DNA of 64,000 nt from Bog-756 sp963725395 (GCA_963725395.1 CAVRYH010000004.1:1-64000), one strand, 5' to 3'; shown: positions 23,792 through 32,861, numbered from the stretch's first letter. Notes: generated by a model from the sequence alone, not told the origin. Numbers and translations: made by a program.

Positions 23792-24396
23792 TGGTGCTCC
23801 TCACGGACGATCCGCAACCGGTGCAGGAACAGTACGACCACGGCGACCACCACGATGGCGGCCGCCACGTACCCGGCGGCACTGAAGGCCTTGAGCACGT
23901 GGTTGTAGCTGCTCCCGAGCGAGTAACCGAGGCTGACGAGGGCGGTGCACCAGATGGCGCAGCCGATGACGGTGAAAACCACGAATTTGGCCAGGGCCAT
24001 CTCGCCCAGCCCGGCGGCGAAGGACACGAACGACCGGAGCAGGGGGATGAAGCGCCCGAACAGTACGAACGGCTCACCCCGCCGGGCGAACCACGCGTCG
24101 GCCCGGTCGAGATCACGATGGGTGAGCAGGACGTATTTGCCCACGCGGTCCACCAACGTCCGGCCGCCGTAGAAGCCGATGAGGTAGCCGGCCAACGAGC
24201 CCAGCAGCTCGGCCAGGGTGGCCACCACGATGACCACCACCAGACTCAGGTGGTGGGGCTCGTTGGGGATCTGCCCGCTGGCCAGCACCCCCCCGTAGAT
24301 GAGGGCCACCTCCGCCCCGACGGGCAGGCCCATCGCCGAGATGAAGCTGAGGGCGAACACGGCCACATAGCCCCAGGTCTCGAGAAAATGCTCCAT
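23788..24396 (-). CDS. DedA-family membrane protein
   Basis: The 202-residue integral membrane protein carries DedA/SNARE-associated motifs: the re-entrant segment (FISAMGLPVGAEVALIYGG), GSLAGYLIGFYGGR, the FARRGEPFVLFGRFIPLLRS signature with its conserved arginines, and FAAGLGEMALAKF. Members are lipid scramblase-like transporters, with undecaprenyl phosphate recycling shown for some. The ATG at 24396 gives a standard short N-terminus. It is followed by a small gene overlapping its stop codon. Confidence 0.9.
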   Translation of the reverse strand: MEHFLETWGYVAVFALSFISAMGLPVGAEVALIYGGVLASGQIPNEPHHLSLVVVIVVATLAELLGSLAGYLIGFYGGRTLVDRVGKYVLLTHRDLDRADAWFARRGEPFVLFGRFIPLLRSFVSFAAGLGEMALAKFVVFTVIGCAIWCTALVSLGYSLGSSYNHVLKAFSAAGYVAAAIVVVAVVVLFLHRLRIVREEHH

Positions 24397-24465
24397 AAGT
24401 CCCCACTGTCTAGTCGGTCCCGGTAGGCCGGTGGGCCATCGTCGGCGTGGACTACCGTCACCCCC

Positions 24466-25371
24466 GTGAGCACTGCGAGCGAGCCGATCCGTCCCGGCCG
24501 CCACCGGTGCCGGACACCCGACGGGGTGGGGATCGAGCTCTACGACTTCGGGGGGACGGGCCCACGCGACCTCCTCATGGTCCATGGCACCGGCCTGTGC
24601 GCCGAAGTGCTCCTACCCATGGCCCGAGCCATGCCCGAGGGGTACCACTGCTGGGCACTGGACCTGCGCGCCCACGGCCGCTCCGACCGACCGGCCGACG
24701 GCCATTTCGACTGGTCGGGCTTCGCCACCGACGTGGCCACGGCCATCGCCCACCTGGGCCTGCGCCGGCCCGACGGGTTCGGCCACTCCTGTGGCGGCGC
24801 CGCCGTCCTGCTGGCCGAGCAGTCGGGCCCGGGGACCTTCGGGTCGCTCTTCTGCTTCGAACCGGTGATGTTCCCCGGCACACCCGACGGGGGGCCGGTC
24901 GGAGACAACCCCATGTCCGACGCGGCACGCCGACGGCGCGAGACCTTCCCGTCGGCCGCGGTGGCGTTCGCCAACTTCTCTTCGAAACCGCCGTTCGCCA
25001 CCCTCGATCCCGAGGCCTTGGAGGGCTACCTGGAGGGCGGATTCGAGATGGTGCCCGAGGACGAGGGGGGTGACGGTGAGACCATCCGGCTGCGGTGCCG
25101 AAGGGAGGACGAGGCCGCGACCTACGCGTGGAGCCTCGCCCACCACGCGTTCGACCACCTGGCCGAGGTCACGTGCCCGGTGACCCTCGGCTGCGGCGAG
25201 CACACCGACACGTTCGGGCCCGACGTCCTCGGGCTGGAGGCGGCCCGGCTCCCGAGTGCCCGGGTCGAGGTCCTCCCCGGGGTGGGCCATTTCGGCCCGC
25301 TCGAGCGGCCGGCACTCGTGGCCCAGTCGGTGGACCGCTCGATACACGGCACCGGCACACCCCCGTCGTAG
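24466..25371 (+). CDS. Alpha/beta-hydrolase
   Basis: This 301-residue cytoplasmic alpha/beta-fold hydrolase shows an oxyanion loop (MVHGTG), ALDLRAHGRSDRP, the nucleophile elbow G-H-S108-C-G-G and the catalytic His275 in GVGHFGP. The general base Asp probably lies in GCGEHTDTFGPDV. The substrate is unknown. A GTG start is used. The next gene begins 9 bases downstream, so the two may form a transcription unit with the nuclease and PAP2 genes. Confidence 0.85.
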   Translation: MSTASEPIRPGRHRCRTPDGVGIELYDFGGTGPRDLLMVHGTGLCAEVLLPMARAMPEGYHCWALDLRAHGRSDRPADGHFDWSGFATDVATAIAHLGLRRPDGFGHSCGGAAVLLAEQSGPGTFGSLFCFEPVMFPGTPDGGPVGDNPMSDAARRRRETFPSAAVAFANFSSKPPFATLDPEALEGYLEGGFEMVPEDEGGDGETIRLRCRREDEAATYAWSLAHHAFDHLAEVTCPVTLGCGEHTDTFGPDVLGLEAARLPSARVEVLPGVGHFGPLERPALVAQSVDRSIHGTGTPPS

Positions 25372-25380
25372 TCTGGGGCG

Positions 25381-26202
25381 GTGCCGTTCGATCCGCCCAG
25401 GTCCCTCTCGCCCTCCAAGGTCTCCTCCTTTCGCGACTGCGCCCTGGCCTTCCGCTTCAATGCCATCGAGCACCTCCCCGACGATCCGACGGTGTGGACG
25501 GTGAAGGGCACCCTCGTCCACCGCGCCTTGGAACGGCTCTTCTGGTCCCACCGGCGCGGCCAGCGCACCGAGGCGGCGGGTGCGCTGGAGCTGGCAGGGG
25601 CCTGGGACGAGCTGCAGTCCGATCCCGACTTCTTGTTCCTCGACCTCTCGCCCGAGGACGCCGACTCGTTCCGGGCCGACGCCGACTCCCTGGTGCGCAA
25701 CTACTTCGCCCTCGAGGACCCCGACGAGGTCGACGCGGTCGGCGTCGAGCTCACCCTCGAGGCACACGTCGGGGACCTGCGCCTCCGGGGCATCATCGAC
25801 CGGCTCGACCGCACCGACGACGGGGATCTCGTTGTCGTCGACTACAAGACCGGGAGGGCCCCGTCACCGGCCTTCGAGCAGTCCAAGCTGGTCGGCGTGC
25901 AGATCTACGCTCTCCTGTGCCAGGAGGTGTTCGGACGGCGCCCCGTCCAGGTGAAGCTCCTGCACCTGAAGGAGCCCACCTCCATCATCGCCGAGCCCTC
26001 CGAGCAGGCGATCCGTGGCCAGCGGCAGAAGGCCAGCGCGGTCTGGTCGGCCATCGAGCGGGCGTGCCGCGACGAGGACTTCAGGCCCCGGCCGTCCCCG
26101 CTGTGTGACTACTGCCGGTTCCGGGCATTCTGTCCGGCCTTCGGTGGCAACCCCGACGAAGCGTCGATCGTGTTGGGCGCGGCCGTCGGCAGCCGGGCAT
26201 GA
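25381..26202 (+). CDS. RecB/Cas4-like PD-(D/E)XK nuclease with Fe-S cluster motif
   Basis: The 273-residue nuclease has an N-terminal LSPSKVSSFRDC (first cysteine), VKGTLVHRALERLF, the catalytic core IIDRLDRT followed by LVVVDYKTG, and QIYALLC. A C-terminal cysteine triplet in LCDYCRFRAFCPAF, with the first Cys, makes the four ligands of a 4Fe-4S cluster as in AddB/Cas4-type nucleases. It is not next to CRISPR genes. Such stand-alone actinobacterial proteins are presumed DNA-repair exonucleases. A GTG start is used. The stop overlaps the next start by 4 bases (ATGA). Confidence 0.88.
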   Translation: MPFDPPRSLSPSKVSSFRDCALAFRFNAIEHLPDDPTVWTVKGTLVHRALERLFWSHRRGQRTEAAGALELAGAWDELQSDPDFLFLDLSPEDADSFRADADSLVRNYFALEDPDEVDAVGVELTLEAHVGDLRLRGIIDRLDRTDDGDLVVVDYKTGRAPSPAFEQSKLVGVQIYALLCQEVFGRRPVQVKLLHLKEPTSIIAEPSEQAIRGQRQKASAVWSAIERACRDEDFRPRPSPLCDYCRFRAFCPAFGGNPDEASIVLGAAVGSRA

Positions 26203-26795
26203 CCGCGGCCGTCGACCACGTCGAGGATCCGGACGACCTGCGCCACGAGGCCGACCGACCGGGGCCCGGTGGCCTCGTGGGTGCCATCGACGACCGCGTC
26301 GACGGGTGGTTCGAGCCCCTCCGTGGGTCACCGGCGTTCGACGCCGCGGCCAAGGTGATCACCGGACTCGGCGACCACGGGCTGATGTGGGCGGTCACGT
26401 CGACCTGGCGGGCCCGCCACTCGGGACCCGAGCGGGCCCGGGCGGTCCGGGCCCTGGCCGTCGCCGGCGTGGGATCCAGCCTGACCAACGCGGCCATCAA
26501 GGCCGTGGTGGGGCGGTCCCGACCCGACCGCAGCGGCCTGCAGATCGCCGCCGGCGGAATCCCGGTGCGTGAGCCGAAGACCAGCAGCTTCCCGAGCGGT
26601 CACACCCTGGCCGCGTTCTGCGCGGCGACGGTCATGTGCCAGCGGGGTGACCGTTCCGGCAATGCCCTCCTGTTCACCGGCGCCAGCCTGGTGGGACTGA
26701 GCCGACTCCACCTGCGGGCCCATCACGCCTCCGACGTAGCCGGCGGGGCGGCCATCGGCTGTGCCGTCGGCCTCCTCGGTCGCCTCCTCCTGTGA
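26199..26795 (+). CDS. PAP2-family phosphatase
   Basis: This 198-residue membrane phosphatase carries the three acid-phosphatase motifs: KAVVGRSRPD (KX6RP), SFPSGHT (PSGH) and SRLHLRAHHASD (SRX5HX3D). Hydrophobic segments near residues 84-105, 134-145, 155-170 and 178-198 hold them at the membrane. Likely substrates are lipid phosphates such as phosphatidic acid or undecaprenyl pyrophosphate. It is translationally coupled to the upstream nuclease gene, though no functional link is obvious. Confidence 0.9.
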   Translation: MTAAVDHVEDPDDLRHEADRPGPGGLVGAIDDRVDGWFEPLRGSPAFDAAAKVITGLGDHGLMWAVTSTWRARHSGPERARAVRALAVAGVGSSLTNAAIKAVVGRSRPDRSGLQIAAGGIPVREPKTSSFPSGHTLAAFCAATVMCQRGDRSGNALLFTGASLVGLSRLHLRAHHASDVAGGAAIGCAVGLLGRLLL

Positions 26796-26871
26796 CCGGC
26801 GGCCGACCGGACGGCACCCCGCCGCCCCTGCCGGCGTGGAATGGAACCGGGGCGGGCGGGGTTCGACAGGT

Positions 26872-27480
26872 ATGAGCTCCTCATCGAGATTCGCCGTGAC
26901 CTGGGACTACCGCTGCCCGTTCGCCCGGAACGGCCATGAGCACATCCTCGACGGCCTCGAGGCCGGGGCGTCCTGGGACGTCTCGTTCGTGCCGTTCTTC
27001 CTCAACCAGTCCCATGTCCCCGAGGGCGGGACCCCGGCGTGGGAGGACGAAGCCCAGCGACCCGATCTTCTGGCCCTGGCCGCCGGGGTGGTCGTGAGGG
27101 ACCGGTTCCCCGAGCATTTCGCAGCCGTCCACCGGTCCCTGTTCGCCGCCCGTCACGACGAGGGGGGAGACCTGCGCCAGGCATCCGTGGTCGGTGCGGC
27201 CCTGGACAAGGCGGGGGCCGATGCCGGCGCCGTCCTCGCTGAGGTGGAGGCCGGGTGGGCCTCCAAGGTCATCCGCGACGAGCACGAGCGGGTTGTCGGC
27301 GAGCTCGACGTGTTCGGTGTGCCGACCTTCATCGTGGACGACAGCGCCGTGTTCGTGCGGCTCATGAACCGGCCCCGGGGCGACGGCCGGCTTGCCCGTG
27401 ACACGGTCGACCGGATCCTCGGACTGATGAACGAGCATCCCGAGATCAACGAGTTCAAGTACACCAGGTTGCCCGGCTGA
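26872..27480 (+). CDS. DsbA-fold oxidoreductase-like protein with CPFA active site
   Basis: The 202-residue protein has the DsbA/2-hydroxychromene-2-carboxylate isomerase fold: VTWDYRCPFARNGHEHI near the N-terminus and the cis-Pro loop in ELDVFGVPTFIVDD. The usual CxxC is CPFA (Cys15), so it has only one active-site cysteine and cannot form the intramolecular disulfide. There is no signal peptide. A cytoplasmic glutathione- or mycothiol-dependent isomerase/transferase-like role is more plausible than oxidative folding. The ATG at 26872 is the first with the conserved N-terminus; upstream sequence is shadow. Confidence 0.8.
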   Translation: MSSSSRFAVTWDYRCPFARNGHEHILDGLEAGASWDVSFVPFFLNQSHVPEGGTPAWEDEAQRPDLLALAAGVVVRDRFPEHFAAVHRSLFAARHDEGGDLRQASVVGAALDKAGADAGAVLAEVEAGWASKVIRDEHERVVGELDVFGVPTFIVDDSAVFVRLMNRPRGDGRLARDTVDRILGLMNEHPEINEFKYTRLPG

Positions 27481-27515
27481 CCCACGCCGGTCCCGGGCCC
27501 GTCGGGCGGCGGCGC

Positions 27516-28415
27516 TCAGACCAGTTCGGCCAGGGTGTCGACCGAGGCCCGGATCTCGTCGGGCGATCCGAAGGGGGCCCCGATGAAGTCGGTCGTCCCG
27601 ATGTCGACCAGGTGCCGCACGTGGGCTGTGACTTCGTCCGCACTGCCGACGATGGCGATATCCGCCGGCCCGTCGGCACCTTCGCGATCGAGCATGGCCC
27701 GGTACGAGGGCAGGTGGCCGTAGACGGCGAACACCTCCGAAGCCTTCGACCGGGCCGCCGACGCGTCGGTGGTCACGCACACCGGCAGGCCGACGCCGAT
27801 CTGGGGCTCGGGTCGGCCGGCAGCGGCGGCCGCGGCCCGGATGGTCGGGACGACATGGGACTCGACGGTTCCCGGCCCGGTCATCCACGTGACCGTCCCC
27901 GAGGCCAGTCGCCCGGCGATGGTCAGCATGGTGGTGCCGAGGGCGGCGACGAGCACGCGGGGCGCCGGCGCGTCGATCTGCAGGGGACCGAAGGTCGAGG
28001 CGCTGAGCGTCTCGCCCTTGTAGGTCACCTGCTCCCCGTCGAGTAGCGGCACCAGGATCGAGAGGTATTCGCGCATGTGGCGGGCCGGTCGCTCAAAGGA
28101 CTGCCCGAACACGTTCTCGATCACCAGCTGGTGGGAGAGCCCGATGCCCAGGGTGAGGCGACCCCCCGTGGCGGCCTGCACGGTGAGCGCTTGAGCGGCC
28201 AGCATGACCGGGTGCCGGGGGTAGGTGGGCACGACCGCCGTTCCGAGATCGATGCCCGGCACCTCTCGCCCGACGACAGCCAGTGTGGTCAGGGCGTCGT
28301 AGGCGAAGATCTGCGACGACCAGGCGGTCTGGATCCCGGCGTCCCGGTAGGAGGCCACCTCGGCCACGACGTCGTCGAAGGGTTGTTCCACGCCGAACAT
28401 CACACCAATGCGCAC
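27516..28415 (-). CDS. LLM-class F420-dependent oxidoreductase
   Basis: This 299-residue luciferase-like TIM-barrel oxidoreductase begins MRIGVMFGVEQPFDDVV. It has IDLGTAVVPTYPRHPVMLAA, GGRLTLGIGLSHQ and a C-terminal IVGSADEVTAHV, all typical of actinobacterial F420H2-dependent family members. The oxidised substrate is unknown. A GTG start is used. Another LLM-class gene follows the same orientation upstream at 28526-29518, 110 bases away. Confidence 0.88.
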   Translation of the reverse strand: MRIGVMFGVEQPFDDVVAEVASYRDAGIQTAWSSQIFAYDALTTLAVVGREVPGIDLGTAVVPTYPRHPVMLAAQALTVQAATGGRLTLGIGLSHQLVIENVFGQSFERPARHMREYLSILVPLLDGEQVTYKGETLSASTFGPLQIDAPAPRVLVAALGTTMLTIAGRLASGTVTWMTGPGTVESHVVPTIRAAAAAAGRPEPQIGVGLPVCVTTDASAARSKASEVFAVYGHLPSYRAMLDREGADGPADIAIVGSADEVTAHVRHLVDIGTTDFIGAPFGSPDEIRASVDTLAELV

Positions 28416-28525
28416 GCTGCCTCCTCGGCCGCGGTCGCTCAGGACCGCGTGTCGGTGTCAGGGGCGACGGTTCCGCCCGCCGACGAGAGGCCCACCGTAG
28501 CGGGCGCAGCCGGCCACGGGCGCCG

Positions 28526-29518
28526 TCAGCCGGCGGTCCACGGTGGGGCCAGGCCGGCCACCGCGTCTTCCAGGGACACCCCCAGGGGGATCACCGCCAT
28601 CACCGGGACGGTGACTCCGTGTTTGACGTAGCGCCCCACGTGGGCGCGGCACTCGTCGAACGATCCGTGGACCACGAGGGAGTCCACCACCGAGTCGGGG
28701 ATGGCGGCGAGCGCGCCCTTCCTGTCCCCTGCCGCCCAGGCGGTCCACATGGGCTCCAGCTCGGGTCCCCGGCCCAGCCACCGGTGGAAGGCGGCGTAGA
28801 CGCCGACGTTCAGGTAGGCGGCCACCATACGCCGACCGACCGCCCGGGCCGCCTCGGCGTCCTCGGTGGGGATCACGAAGATGCGCGCCGCCACCGGGAT
28901 GTCCGCCCCCAGTTCGGGCGTCACCGTCGCCACGTCCTCGGCCGACAGCCAGTTGATGATCACCCCGTCGGCCTCCCTGCCGGCGAGCGCCAGCATCCCC
29001 GGCCGGAGCGCGGCGAGGAAGATGGGCGGGGGGTGCGCCACCGGTCGGGCCAGGCGGAACCCACGGACGGTGAAGGTGTCGTAGGCCTGGTCCACCTTCT
29101 CCCCGGCCAGGGCCGACCGCAGGAAGCGGATCGTGTCACGGACCCGCTTATAGGGCTCGGTGAACTCGATGCCGTTCCACCGGCCCACGATCACGTCCGA
29201 CGATGTGCCGATACCGAGGACGAACCGGTCGGGTGCGGCCTCGGCCATGGCGGCGGCACTCTGGGCCAGCAACGCCGGTCCCCTCGTGTAGGCGGGGATG
29301 ATGGCCACGCCCAGCCGGAGGGACGGGGTCCAGGCCGACGCCAGCGCCAGGGGGGTGAACCCGTCGACGCCGTCGGTCTCCGCCGACCACACGTCTGTGT
29401 ACCCCAGCCGCGCCAATTCCTCGAACCACCTGCGGTGTTCCTCGAGGGTCACCCCGTCGAAGGGGACGGTGATCCCGTAGCGGGGCGGGTCGGTCGGGTC
29501 ACTGGTCCCATCGGTCAT
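28526..29518 (-). CDS. LLM-class F420-dependent oxidoreductase
   Basis: The 330-residue product is a second luciferase-like enzyme, with PRYGITVPFDGVTLEEH, LGYTDVWSAETDGVDGF, LRLGVAIIPAYTRGPALLA, APDRFVLGIGTSSDVIV and VHGSFDECRAHV. The pattern is that of F420-dependent oxidoreductases in mycobacteria and relatives. It is only distantly similar to the downstream paralogue, so the pair is not a recent duplication. The ATG at 29518 is chosen over an upstream in-frame GTG because the conserved region starts soon after it. Confidence 0.88.
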   Translation of the reverse strand: MTDGTSDPTDPPRYGITVPFDGVTLEEHRRWFEELARLGYTDVWSAETDGVDGFTPLALASAWTPSLRLGVAIIPAYTRGPALLAQSAAAMAEAAPDRFVLGIGTSSDVIVGRWNGIEFTEPYKRVRDTIRFLRSALAGEKVDQAYDTFTVRGFRLARPVAHPPPIFLAALRPGMLALAGREADGVIINWLSAEDVATVTPELGADIPVAARIFVIPTEDAEAARAVGRRMVAAYLNVGVYAAFHRWLGRGPELEPMWTAWAAGDRKGALAAIPDSVVDSLVVHGSFDECRAHVGRYVKHGVTVPVMAVIPLGVSLEDAVAGLAPPWTAG

Positions 29519-29553
29519 GGGTCCGTAATACACCCTCCGGGCATAGTGCACCT

Positions 29554-29859
29554 ATGACCGCCCGCCGGAACCGACAGACTCCCGCCACCCAGCTCGAGCT
29601 CCCCCTCCCGGTGCCCCCTGCGCCGCGGAGGGTCCGGGCCGCCCGTGGGTCAAAACGGTCCGCCGTCCGCCGTCCGACCACCCCGAGCGGCCCGAGGGCG
29701 GGGGACGGCTCGCGCCTCGACGAGCAGACCCGCACGATCGGGCGTCGGGGCATCGCCGCCGCCCGTGCCCTGTTGGCGGCCGGCACCGATCCTGGACACG
29801 GCTCCGGACCGGGCTCACCGACGCCGGACACACGGGGCAGCGCCGGTCGCGCTGCCTGA
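29554..29859 (+). CDS. Short basic protein of unknown function
   Basis: The 101-residue product begins MTARRNRQTPATQLELPLPV and has one helical segment, LDEQTRTIGRRGIAAARALL, surrounded by Pro/Arg/Gly-rich sequence. Codon use is in keeping with neighbouring genes and the segment recalls short conserved actinobacterial proteins, but I cannot name a family. It sits between divergent LLM and co-directional ChbG genes. It could be non-coding. Confidence 0.45.
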   Translation: MTARRNRQTPATQLELPLPVPPAPRRVRAARGSKRSAVRRPTTPSGPRAGDGSRLDEQTRTIGRRGIAAARALLAAGTDPGHGSGPGSPTPDTRGSAGRAA

Positions 29860-29879
29860 GCCCCGGTGGCGCTACGGTC

Positions 29880-30719
29880 GTGACCATGCCGACCGTCGCC
29901 GACCGACTCGACTTCCCACCGGGAGCCAGGCTGCTCATCATCAACTGTGGAGATCTCGGCTTCTGTCACGCCGCCTCGGTCGGGGTCTACGAAGCGCTCG
30001 ATGACGGCATCGGGACGAGTGCGTCGCTGATCGTGCCGGCCCCGTGGGCGCGGGAGTCGGCCTCGAGGTTCCGTGGCGAGGACGTCGGGGTGCAGCTGAC
30101 CCTCAACGCCGAACACGACCTCTACCGGTGGGGCCCCATCACCCAGGCACCCTCCCTGCTCGACGGTGACGGGGGCTTCCCCCGGACGGTGACCGACGTC
30201 TGGGACCACGCCGACGTCGACGAGGTGCGCCGCGAGTGCCGCGCCCAGCTGGAGCGGGCCGTGCTGTGGGGCTTCGACATCAGCCACCTCGACACCCACC
30301 TCGACGCCCTCTTGCTGCGGCCGGAGTTCTTCGACGTCTACCTCGAGCTGGCCGTCGACTTCGGGCTCCCGCTCCGGCTGCTCGGGCCCGATGCCGAGCG
30401 CCAGGTGGGGTTCCCCGTCCGGGAGCTGGCCGCCGCGGAAGGCGTGCTGTTCGCCGACAGGTTCGCCACCCTGCCGCCGTGGGCCAACCGCCAGGTCTTC
30501 CTGCAGTTCGTCGAGGACCTGGAGCCGGGCGTCACCGAGCTCACCCTGCACCCGGCCATCGACACGCCCGAGATCCACGCCATCACCTCCGACTGGGAGG
30601 CCCGGGTGGCGGACCATGTGCTCCTCGTCGACGACCGCGGCCTCGGCCGCGTGCTCGACGAGATGGGCGTCATCCGCATCGGGTACCGCCCCTTGCGCGA
30701 TGCCATGCGCCACCTGTGA
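29880..30719 (+). CDS. ChbG/HpnK (YdjC)-family carbohydrate deacetylase
   Basis: The 279-residue protein matches YdjC-type deacetylases: LLIINCGDLGFCHAAS (metal-binding Asp in a GD rather than the usual ADD motif), VGVQLTLNAEH, ISHLDTHLDALLL (the HxxxH metal ligands) and TELTLHPAIDT. Members deacetylate chitooligosaccharides or hopanoid-linked sugars using a divalent metal. Without neighbouring sugar or hopanoid genes the substrate is open. The start gives a short N-terminal extension. Confidence 0.88.
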   Translation: MTMPTVADRLDFPPGARLLIINCGDLGFCHAASVGVYEALDDGIGTSASLIVPAPWARESASRFRGEDVGVQLTLNAEHDLYRWGPITQAPSLLDGDGGFPRTVTDVWDHADVDEVRRECRAQLERAVLWGFDISHLDTHLDALLLRPEFFDVYLELAVDFGLPLRLLGPDAERQVGFPVRELAAAEGVLFADRFATLPPWANRQVFLQFVEDLEPGVTELTLHPAIDTPEIHAITSDWEARVADHVLLVDDRGLGRVLDEMGVIRIGYRPLRDAMRHL

Positions 30720-30779
30720 CCGGCGTCCTCCCCCAGACAGGCCGGGCGGCACCGATATCCTGAGCGGCCACGGACGGGA

Positions 30780-31526
30780 GTGGAAGTGGCCGAGGGACAA
30801 CATTCCAAGCACAGAGGTGGGCCGGTCGGCAGCTCGCCGTCCGTCGCGGCCGAGGACCCACCCCCGACCTTTTGGGTCGAGCGCCTGATCCTGCTCGGGA
30901 CCGACGGTGCCGAACCGGTTGACATCCACGCCATGAGCTTCGGCGACGACGGCATCGGCGTGGTCCGGCATCCCGGCGAGCCGCCGCGCGTCCTCCCCTG
31001 GGAGTCGGTGGTGGCCCAGGCGATCGAGCCGTGGCAGGGGGGAGCGGTGCCCGAGTGGTGGGTCGACCCCGAGCTCAACCGGCTCGAGGCGACCCCTTCC
31101 CGGACGGTCACCGACCCCTCCGCCACCAGCCGGTCGCGCCCCCATGTCGAGTCCGGTGCCCTGATCGTGGTCCAGTCGGACACGGGTGTCTACCGGTTCA
31201 TCCTCCCCGGCGGCGACGCGCGGAACCTGACCCGCCGGGTGACCGCCTTCGCCGTCCGGCACCAGGGCCCGGGTTCGGCCTCGTCGGTGACCAGGGTGGT
31301 GGCCTGGGGCCAGGACGCCGAGCGACGCAAGAAGCGGCGGCCGCCCCAGAAGCCGCCCGCCTGGGTCAGGGTCAAGCCCTACCTCACCGTGGTGGCGATC
31401 GTGTTCGTCGCCGCGGTGATCACGCTCATCCTCCTGCAGAGCGCCGGCACCATCCACGTCCCCCTCCTCGGGGGATCGAGCCAGGGGGTGGTCTCGGGGA
31501 CGCCCGCAGGGCTCAGAAATCCGTGA
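30780..31526 (+). CDS. Tail-anchored membrane protein of unknown function
   Basis: The 248-residue product has a cytoplasmic-looking N-terminal domain (TFWVERLILLGTDGAEPVDI, GIGVVRHPGEPPRVLPWESV, LIVVQSDTGVYRFILPGGD) resembling a small PH-like beta domain. A basic linker (RRKKRRPPQKPPAW) and a single membrane span near residues 205-227 (VAIVFVAAVITLILL) follow. I recognise no family. It starts with GTG at 30780; another GTG two codons on is equally possible. Its 3' end overlaps the convergent SCP2 gene by 14 bases. Confidence 0.65.
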   Translation: MEVAEGQHSKHRGGPVGSSPSVAAEDPPPTFWVERLILLGTDGAEPVDIHAMSFGDDGIGVVRHPGEPPRVLPWESVVAQAIEPWQGGAVPEWWVDPELNRLEATPSRTVTDPSATSRSRPHVESGALIVVQSDTGVYRFILPGGDARNLTRRVTAFAVRHQGPGSASSVTRVVAWGQDAERRKKRRPPQKPPAWVRVKPYLTVVAIVFVAAVITLILLQSAGTIHVPLLGGSSQGVVSGTPAGLRNP

Positions 31527-31899
31527 GGTCGGCGATCCGGCGCCGGAGGTCCCGACCGGCGGGACTCGTGGCCACCGGCAACAGGGCCAACATCACGCCC
31601 ATGGAGCCCGCGACCTTCATCTGTCCCCGCATGAAGGCCACATTGGGATCGAGGTCGCCCCGCTGCACGGCGGCGGCGGCGTCCCACGCCATGGTGAGCG
31701 TCACGTCGGGTCGGGCCACGGTGCCCTCGGCGCCCTCGGTGGGGCGGCCATCGGAGAGGACCCAGTAGTAGCGGAGGTCGCCGTTCGGACCACCGGTGAC
31801 CTCCCACTGCACGCGGGCCGACAGCCCGGGACGCGCCGGCTCCTCCTCAGCCAGGGCACGGGCCCGGTCGAACCACTCCGGTGACAGCCAGCTGGTCAC
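31513..31899 (-). CDS. SCP2 sterol-binding-domain protein
   Basis: The 128-residue protein follows the SCP2 fold: VQWEVTGGPNGDLRYYWVLS, PDVTLTMAWDAAAAVQRGD and FMRGQMKVAGSMGVMLAL, the last being the usual 'G.ikv.Gd...l..l' helix. SCP2 proteins bind hydrophobic ligands such as lipids or acyl-CoA. Its ATG overlaps the stop of the Mca-like gene (ATGA), so the two are co-translated, though the functional connection is not clear. Confidence 0.85.
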   Translation of the reverse strand: MTSWLSPEWFDRARALAEEEPARPGLSARVQWEVTGGPNGDLRYYWVLSDGRPTEGAEGTVARPDVTLTMAWDAAAAVQRGDLDPNVAFMRGQMKVAGSMGVMLALLPVATSPAGRDLRRRIADLTDF

Positions 31900-32861
31900 G
31901 ACCCTTCCCGACCCATCGTCTCCGCCCCCGGCGCGCTCACCGGGCCGTCCCCTGCCCGCAGGCCGGCGAACAGGTCGGACTCCATCACCGGGGGCACCCC
32001 GTCGGTGGACGGATCGACGGCGGGGGCGACCAGGCTGCCGTCCGGGCGCGCCACGAGGGCCAGGCGGTAGTCGTCATAGGGGTGGATGGACCGCATGACC
32101 TCGGGGGGCAGGCCGAACCAGAACGGTGAGTTCGGATCGACCTGGGTGGCGTGGGCGAGCAGAGCCTGCCTGCGCACATCGGCGAACGGGGCGATGTCGA
32201 TCGAGGTGGTGATCCGCTCGGGCGGGACCTTGTCCCATCGCTTCCGCCACGTCTCGTCGAAGGGCGACTCCAGCCCGAGTTCTTCGAACTTGCGGTGGAC
32301 CTCCTTGAACCGGGCGACCGAGAACCCCGTGTAGTACAGCTTGGAGGGCTGCCACGGCTCGCCCGCCTCCGGGTGCCGGTTGGGGTCCCCCGTGGCCTTG
32401 AACGCGGCCAGCCCCACCTCGTGGACCCGGATGTGGTCGGGGTGGGGATAGCCCGACTGCTCGTCGCCGTAGATGACCATGACCTGGGGCTGGGTCCTCC
32501 GGACGATGGCCACGAGCCGGCCGACGGCCTCGTCGAGCGGCGCCTGGGCGAAGGAGCCGGGATGGGCGTTGGCGTCCGAGCCCGGCATGCCCGAGTCGCG
32601 GTAGCCCAGCATGTCGACCTCGTCGTAGCCGATGATGGCCGTGGCCTGGGCCAATTCCTCCATCCGCAGGTCGGGAAGCCGGGCGTGGTTCTCCGGTGTG
32701 GCCATCGCCGGGTTGAGGACCTCGCCCTCCTCCCCGCCCGTGCAGCAGACCAAGACGGTATGGACCCCTTGGGCGTGGTAGAGGGCGACGGTGCCCGCTC
32801 CCTTCGACGATTCGTCGTCGGGGTGGGCGTGGACGGTCAGGAGGCACAGCGGATCGGGCAC
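31896..32861 (-). CDS. PIG-L family hydrolase, mycothiol S-conjugate amidase-like
   Basis: The 321-residue protein has zinc-ligand motifs H13-P-D-D-E and H140-P-D-H143, with LLTVHAHPDDESSKG, CTGGEEGEVLN, LGYRDSGMPGSDANAH and PEVMRSIHPYDDYRLA. These are characteristic of mycothiol conjugate amidase (Mca), which cleaves mycothiol-xenobiotic conjugates for detoxification. The GTG at 32861 is chosen because it gives the family-typical short N-terminus; the frame is open further upstream into the divergent pspA promoter. Confidence 0.88.
   Translation of the reverse strand: MPDPLCLLTVHAHPDDESSKGAGTVALYHAQGVHTVLVCCTGGEEGEVLNPAMATPENHARLPDLRMEELAQATAIIGYDEVDMLGYRDSGMPGSDANAHPGSFAQAPLDEAVGRLVAIVRRTQPQVMVIYGDEQSGYPHPDHIRVHEVGLAAFKATGDPNRHPEAGEPWQPSKLYYTGFSVARFKEVHRKFEELGLESPFDETWRKRWDKVPPERITTSIDIAPFADVRRQALLAHATQVDPNSPFWFGLPPEVMRSIHPYDDYRLALVARPDGSLVAPAVDPSTDGVPPVMESDLFAGLRAGDGPVSAPGAETMGREGS

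Noticed and set aside
25381..26202. Cas4 of a CRISPR system
   Set aside because: The Fe-S nuclease resembles Cas4, but no other cas genes or repeat arrays occur in the window; it is a stand-alone RecB-like nuclease.
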